Shown here piece after piece: positions 15,013 through 17,770 of a stretch of DNA of 17,770 nt. Every line of letters begins with the position of its first letter. The first letter of the stretch is position 1. The stretch spans positions 1 through 17,770 of the forward strand of contig CAMNWW010000013.1 of NCBI GenBank assembly GCA_946566415.1, written 5' to 3'. The notes under the pieces are model-generated. The model was not told the origin of the DNA, did no database searches, and worked only from the letters and a program-made list of their open reading frames with translations. The DNA is from an uncultured Lachnospiraceae bacterium. GTDB lineage: Bacteria; Bacillota; Clostridia; Lachnospirales; Lachnospiraceae. A program made the position numbers and the translations under genes.

Positions 15013-17139
15013 CTATTCCTCCGCCAGTTCAAAATCAATCGTTCTTGACGTCGTATCGCATCCGGCAACACGTATCCTGACCCGCTGCCCTAGCTCATAC
15101 ACCTTTCCCAGACGCTCTCCTACCATCTGATAGCGCGTCTCATCGTAATCGTAATGGTCGTCCGTCATATTTGATACATGAATCATGCCTTCTACCGTAT
15201 TGTCAAGTTCCACGTACATCCCCCACTTTGTGATGCCGGAAATGACTCCGTCAAACTCCTGCCCATAGAACTGCTTCATATACTGTACCTTTTTCAGCTT
15301 CAGCGTCTCCCGCTCCGCTTCGTCCGCCCGCCGTTCCAGGCTGCTTGCCTGCGCCGTCACCTCCGGAAGAATCCGCTCGTAATGGCTGCGCCTCTCTTCA
15401 CTCATCCTTCCCCGGATATTATCTTTGATGATCCGGTGTATCTGAAGATCCGGATATCTGCGGATCGGCGATGTAAAATGCGTATAATACCGGGTCGAAA
15501 GCCCAAAATGCCCTGCGTTGTCCGGGGAATATTTTGCCTGCCGCATAGAACGAAGCGTAAGCCGGGAAATCATCGCCTCCTCATGAGTTCCTTCGATCTT
15601 ATCAAGGAGTTTCTGCACTTCCTTGGGATGGATCTCCTGTCCCCTCGGAACATGAATCGTATAGCCGAAATTCTGGAGGAATGTCACAAGTTTTTTCATC
15701 TTGTCTTCCTCCGGCGCTTCATGGATACGGTAAACAAAAGGCAGCTCCTGCCAAAAATATTCTTCCGCTACAGTCTCATTCGCCAAAAGCATGAAATCCT
15801 CTATAATGCGGGTCGCCGTATTCCTCTCATACGCCCGGATCTCCAGCGGATTCCCGTCTTTATCCAGAACCATTTTCGATTCCGGGAAATCAAAATCAAC
15901 CGCCCCTCTTTTGTGCCGTTTCTCCCGCAGAATCAATGAAAGCTCTTTCATTCTCTCAAACATCGGCACCAAACGGACGTATCTGCGGCATTCTTCCTCG
16001 TCTGCATCCTCCAGGATCTTCTTTACGCTGGTATAGCTCATTCTCTCGTCCACATGGATGACCGTCTCCGCGATCTCATGATTTACTACGTCGCCTTTCT
16101 CGTTGATCGTCATGATACAACTGAGAGCCAGCCGGTCTTCACCCGCATTTAAGGAGCATATCCCATTTGACAGCACATGGGGCAGCATGGGGATCACCCT
16201 GTCGGCCAGATACACACTTGTCCCCCGCTTTAACGCTTCCCGGTCAACAGCGCTGTTCTCCTGTACATAATTAGTCACGTCCGCAATATGAACTCCCAGG
16301 ACATACTTGCCGTCTTCCTTCGTTAAAGTAACCGCATCGTCAAGGTCTTTTGCGTCCTCCCCGTCTATGGTGACAGTCTGCCACATACGGAGATCCTTCC
16401 TCCCCGACATATCTGCCTCACTGACCGGTTTATTTGCTCTTTCCGCCTGATTCAGAACCTTTTCCGGAAATTCTGCCGGCAGGCCGTACGCCTTCACGAT
16501 CGACAGGATGTCCACGCCCGGATCATTCACATGTCCCAGGATTTCTACGACCTTCCCTTCCGGTTTCTTCCCTTCTCCGCCGTAGGATGTCAGCTCTACC
16601 ACAACCTTATGCCCGGTGACCGCGCCTTTTGTCTTTTCGATCGGGACAAAGATATCTTCAAGATAACGGGCGTTATCCGGGATGACGAACCCAAAACTCT
16701 TGCGTCCTTCAAAATATCCAACCAATGTCCTGGTGCCCCTGTTTACGATACGCAGAATCTTCCCTTCCCTGCGCTTCCCCGACGTTTCGCCTGCAAGGGC
16801 GACTTCCACCTCATCCCCCTGCATGGCGCCGTTTTTATCGTCTTCCGGGATATAAATGTCCTCCGGCTCTCCTTCTACCGACACGAATCCAAAACCTCTG
16901 GGATGTGCCTGGAATATGCCGCGAATATAATTCCCGCCGCCTTTCATATACTTACCCTTCTGCGTCACATGAACTTTCCCTTCCCGTTCCAGTTCATCCA
17001 GCACCTCCTTAAGTTCTCCCCTTTGTTCCCTTGTAACCTGGAGCAGCATCGAAATTTCCTTAAATTTCATTGGAACATAGGATGCGTCGCAGATAAATTC
17101 ATACACCACTTTTTTCCTTTTTTCAAACATATCGTTCAT
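15013..17139 (-). CDS. rnr: Ribonuclease R (3'-5' exoribonuclease)
   Basis: 708-aa RNB-family exoribonuclease that degrades structured RNA and clears non-stop mRNAs together with SmpB-tmRNA. Domain order: N-terminal winged helix (~5-65), two cold-shock OB folds (~70-135 with RGFGFVSVEG, ~138-200 with KSFGFVIPDN), the RNB catalytic domain with the four-aspartate motif TIDGEDAKDLDDAV (257-270), and the C-terminal S1 domain (~626-708, GVISGITKWGMYVEL). It lacks the long basic C-terminal tail of the E. coli enzyme (813 aa), as is usual in Firmicutes. A GGAGAG Shine-Dalgarno lies about 10 nt before the ATG at 17139; a second ATG three codons on is possible. It sits between secG, from which a terminator separates it, and smpB. 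Confidence 0.97.
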   Translation of the reverse strand: MNDMFEKRKKVVYEFICDASYVPMKFKEISMLLQVTREQRGELKEVLDELEREGKVHVTQKGKYMKGGGNYIRGIFQAHPRGFGFVSVEGEPEDIYIPEDDKNGAMQGDEVEVALAGETSGKRREGKILRIVNRGTRTLVGYFEGRKSFGFVIPDNARYLEDIFVPIEKTKGAVTGHKVVVELTSYGGEGKKPEGKVVEILGHVNDPGVDILSIVKAYGLPAEFPEKVLNQAERANKPVSEADMSGRKDLRMWQTVTIDGEDAKDLDDAVTLTKEDGKYVLGVHIADVTNYVQENSAVDREALKRGTSVYLADRVIPMLPHVLSNGICSLNAGEDRLALSCIMTINEKGDVVNHEIAETVIHVDERMSYTSVKKILEDADEEECRRYVRLVPMFERMKELSLILREKRHKRGAVDFDFPESKMVLDKDGNPLEIRAYERNTATRIIEDFMLLANETVAEEYFWQELPFVYRIHEAPEEDKMKKLVTFLQNFGYTIHVPRGQEIHPKEVQKLLDKIEGTHEEAMISRLTLRSMRQAKYSPDNAGHFGLSTRYYTHFTSPIRRYPDLQIHRIIKDNIRGRMSEERRSHYERILPEVTAQASSLERRADEAERETLKLKKVQYMKQFYGQEFDGVISGITKWGMYVELDNTVEGMIHVSNMTDDHYDYDETRYQMVGERLGKVYELGQRVRIRVAGCDTTSRTIDFELAEE

Positions 17140-17187
17140 AATATATATTCTCTCCTACTATATCATCGACGCAAGGCGGCGCCCAGC

Positions 17188-17223
17188 GAAAAAAGAACAC
17201 CCTATATCTACTATAGAGTGTTC
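17188..17223 (-). terminator. Rho-independent terminator between secG and rnr
   Basis: On the minus strand GAACACTCTATA (17223-17212), a 5-nt loop and TATAGGGTGTTC (17206-17195) make a 12-bp stem with one G-U, followed by six Ts. Only about 48 nt remain before the rnr start, so rnr needs either read-through or a promoter in that gap; a TATAGT hexamer there lacks a good -35. Confidence 0.92.
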
Positions 17224-17244
17224 CCCATTTTCAACCATCATTCG

Positions 17245-17487
17245 TTACCCAAATACTTTAAGGTTCAGTACTGCGGCCAATACGATAAATAAAACCGCCA
17301 GAAACTTTGTGGACTTCACCAACGCCCCTTCCATAGAACGCCCTTTATTCTGTCCCCAGTAAGTCTCCGCGCCTCCCGCGATCGTCCCAAGACCTGCGGA
17401 CTTCCCTTCCTGAAGTAAAACAATCGTTGTCAATGCGATACAATCTAATGCAAAAATAATTAAAAGAACTGTCTTCAAAATCTCCAT
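17245..17487 (-). CDS. secG: Preprotein translocase subunit SecG
   Basis: 80-aa inner subunit of the SecYEG export channel. Two hydrophobic helices at about 4-25 and 59-79 flank the conserved cytosolic loop LLQEGKSAGLGTIAGGAETYWG, the family signature. The longest frame starts at 17580, but its first 31 residues are unrelated; the ATG at 17487 has an AGGAGG Shine-Dalgarno and gives the standard length. It has its own promoter at 17528-17556 and a terminator directly after its stop. The next genes, rnr and smpB, form the usual clostridial gene order. Confidence 0.95.
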   Translation of the reverse strand: MEILKTVLLIIFALDCIALTTIVLLQEGKSAGLGTIAGGAETYWGQNKGRSMEGALVKSTKFLAVLFIVLAAVLNLKVFG

Positions 17488-17527
17488 TTCCTTACACCTC
17501 CTGCATCCTCTCGGATAGACAGGTATC

Positions 17528-17556
17528 ATTCTAACACACCCTGGTATAAAATTCAA
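17528..17556 (-). promoter_or_regulatory. Sigma-A promoter of secG
   Basis: The -35 TTGAAT (17556-17551), a 17-nt spacer and the -10 TAGAAT (17533-17528), preceded by TGT as an extended -10. It lies about 41 nt before the start codon. Confidence 0.75.
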
Positions 17557-17587
17557 GGAAAACACAAAAATTTCTGTCATAATCGTA

Positions 17588-17745
17588 ACAGTTCACACCG
17601 CGCCATTCACAAAAACGCCTACGGCGTTTTCCCGCTGCTTCGCAGCTAACTTTGCTCATGAGGCGGCGCTTACTTCGTCAGGAATACAGGGGCAAATCCT
17701 CATGCAAGCATGGATTTGCCCCTGTATTCCTGACGTGTGAACTGT
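17588..17745. repeat. 158-bp palindromic element with terminal inverted repeats (MITE/REP-like)
   Basis: The ends are ACAGTTCACAC (17588-17598) and its exact inverse GTGTGAACTGT (17735-17745). Inside, on the plus strand, are AAAACGCC-tac-GGCGTTTT (17612-17630), GCTGC-ttc-GCAGC (17634-17646), and a perfect 24-bp stem with arms at 17676-17699 and 17712-17735 capped by ATGC-aa-GCAT. There is no open reading frame and no T-run beside the stems. It occupies most of the gap between the window end and the secG promoter. It could be a mobile non-autonomous element or a REP-type repeat; transposase and copies elsewhere cannot be checked here. Confidence 0.8.
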
Positions 17746-17749
17746 GGTA

Positions 17750-17770
17750 TTACATCTTAAAGCGGTATCC
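17750..17770 (-). CDS. Possible 3' end of an upstream gene
   Basis: At the window edge one minus-strand frame reads GYRFKM and then TAA (17752-17750), which would fit the end of a gene just outside the window. Only six codons are visible, so no family can be named and the frame could be chance. Confidence 0.25.
   Translation of the reverse strand, partial: GYRFKM

Noticed and set aside
17588..17745. CRISPR array
   Set aside because: The region has inverted, not regularly spaced direct repeats, and no cas gene is in the window.

Overview
The window looks like a chromosomal segment of an endospore-forming Firmicute, most likely a Lachnospiraceae (Clostridium cluster XIVa) relative. The reasons are the canonical spoIIAA-spoIIAB-sigF sporulation operon, a valine T-box leader, the secG-rnr-smpB-ssrA core block, clostridial-type ribosome binding sites and the protein sequences themselves. 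No exact species can be given from sequence alone. Every gene I support lies on the minus strand, so transcription runs from high to low coordinates.

Layout in transcription order. (1) 17770-17488: a possible gene end at the window edge, a 158-bp repeat-like element with 11-bp terminal inverted repeats around nested hairpins, and the secG promoter. (2) 17487-14109: secG, an intrinsic terminator, rnr (RNase R), smpB and ssrA (tmRNA). ssrA has its own consensus promoter. These genes cover protein export, RNA decay and ribosome rescue; RNase R, SmpB and tmRNA act together in trans-translation. (3) 14108-13186: an AT-rich accessory patch just past the tmRNA 3' end. It holds a hairpin cluster, a DinJ/YoeB-type toxin-antitoxin pair and a perfect inverted repeat. 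(4) 13150-8299: a tight five-gene operon encoding a cupin, an RNase Z-like metallo-beta-lactamase fold protein, a DUF1015 protein, a PAPS-reductase-family protein of IbrA (DUF3440) type, and an IbrB-like ParB domain fused to a GNAT acetyltransferase. This is the least understood part. (5) 8282-1312: a strong promoter, a T-box riboswitch with a GUA (valine) specifier, then valS, a membrane sulfatase of the LTA-synthase/MdoB superfamily, an unrecognised 44-aa ORF and a membrane TPR protein, ended by an intrinsic terminator. No terminator separates valS from the following genes, so the T-box probably controls all four. (6) 1252-1: spoIIAA, spoIIAB and the first 164 codons of sigF, the forespore sigma factor and its anti-sigma/anti-anti-sigma switch.

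The best candidates for something undescribed are the IbrA plus IbrB-GNAT pair in its five-gene operon and the nested palindromic element upstream of secG. The rest is mostly well-known core biology. Several start codons were moved inward from the longest reading frame because a Shine-Dalgarno sequence fits the inner ATG; each case is stated.
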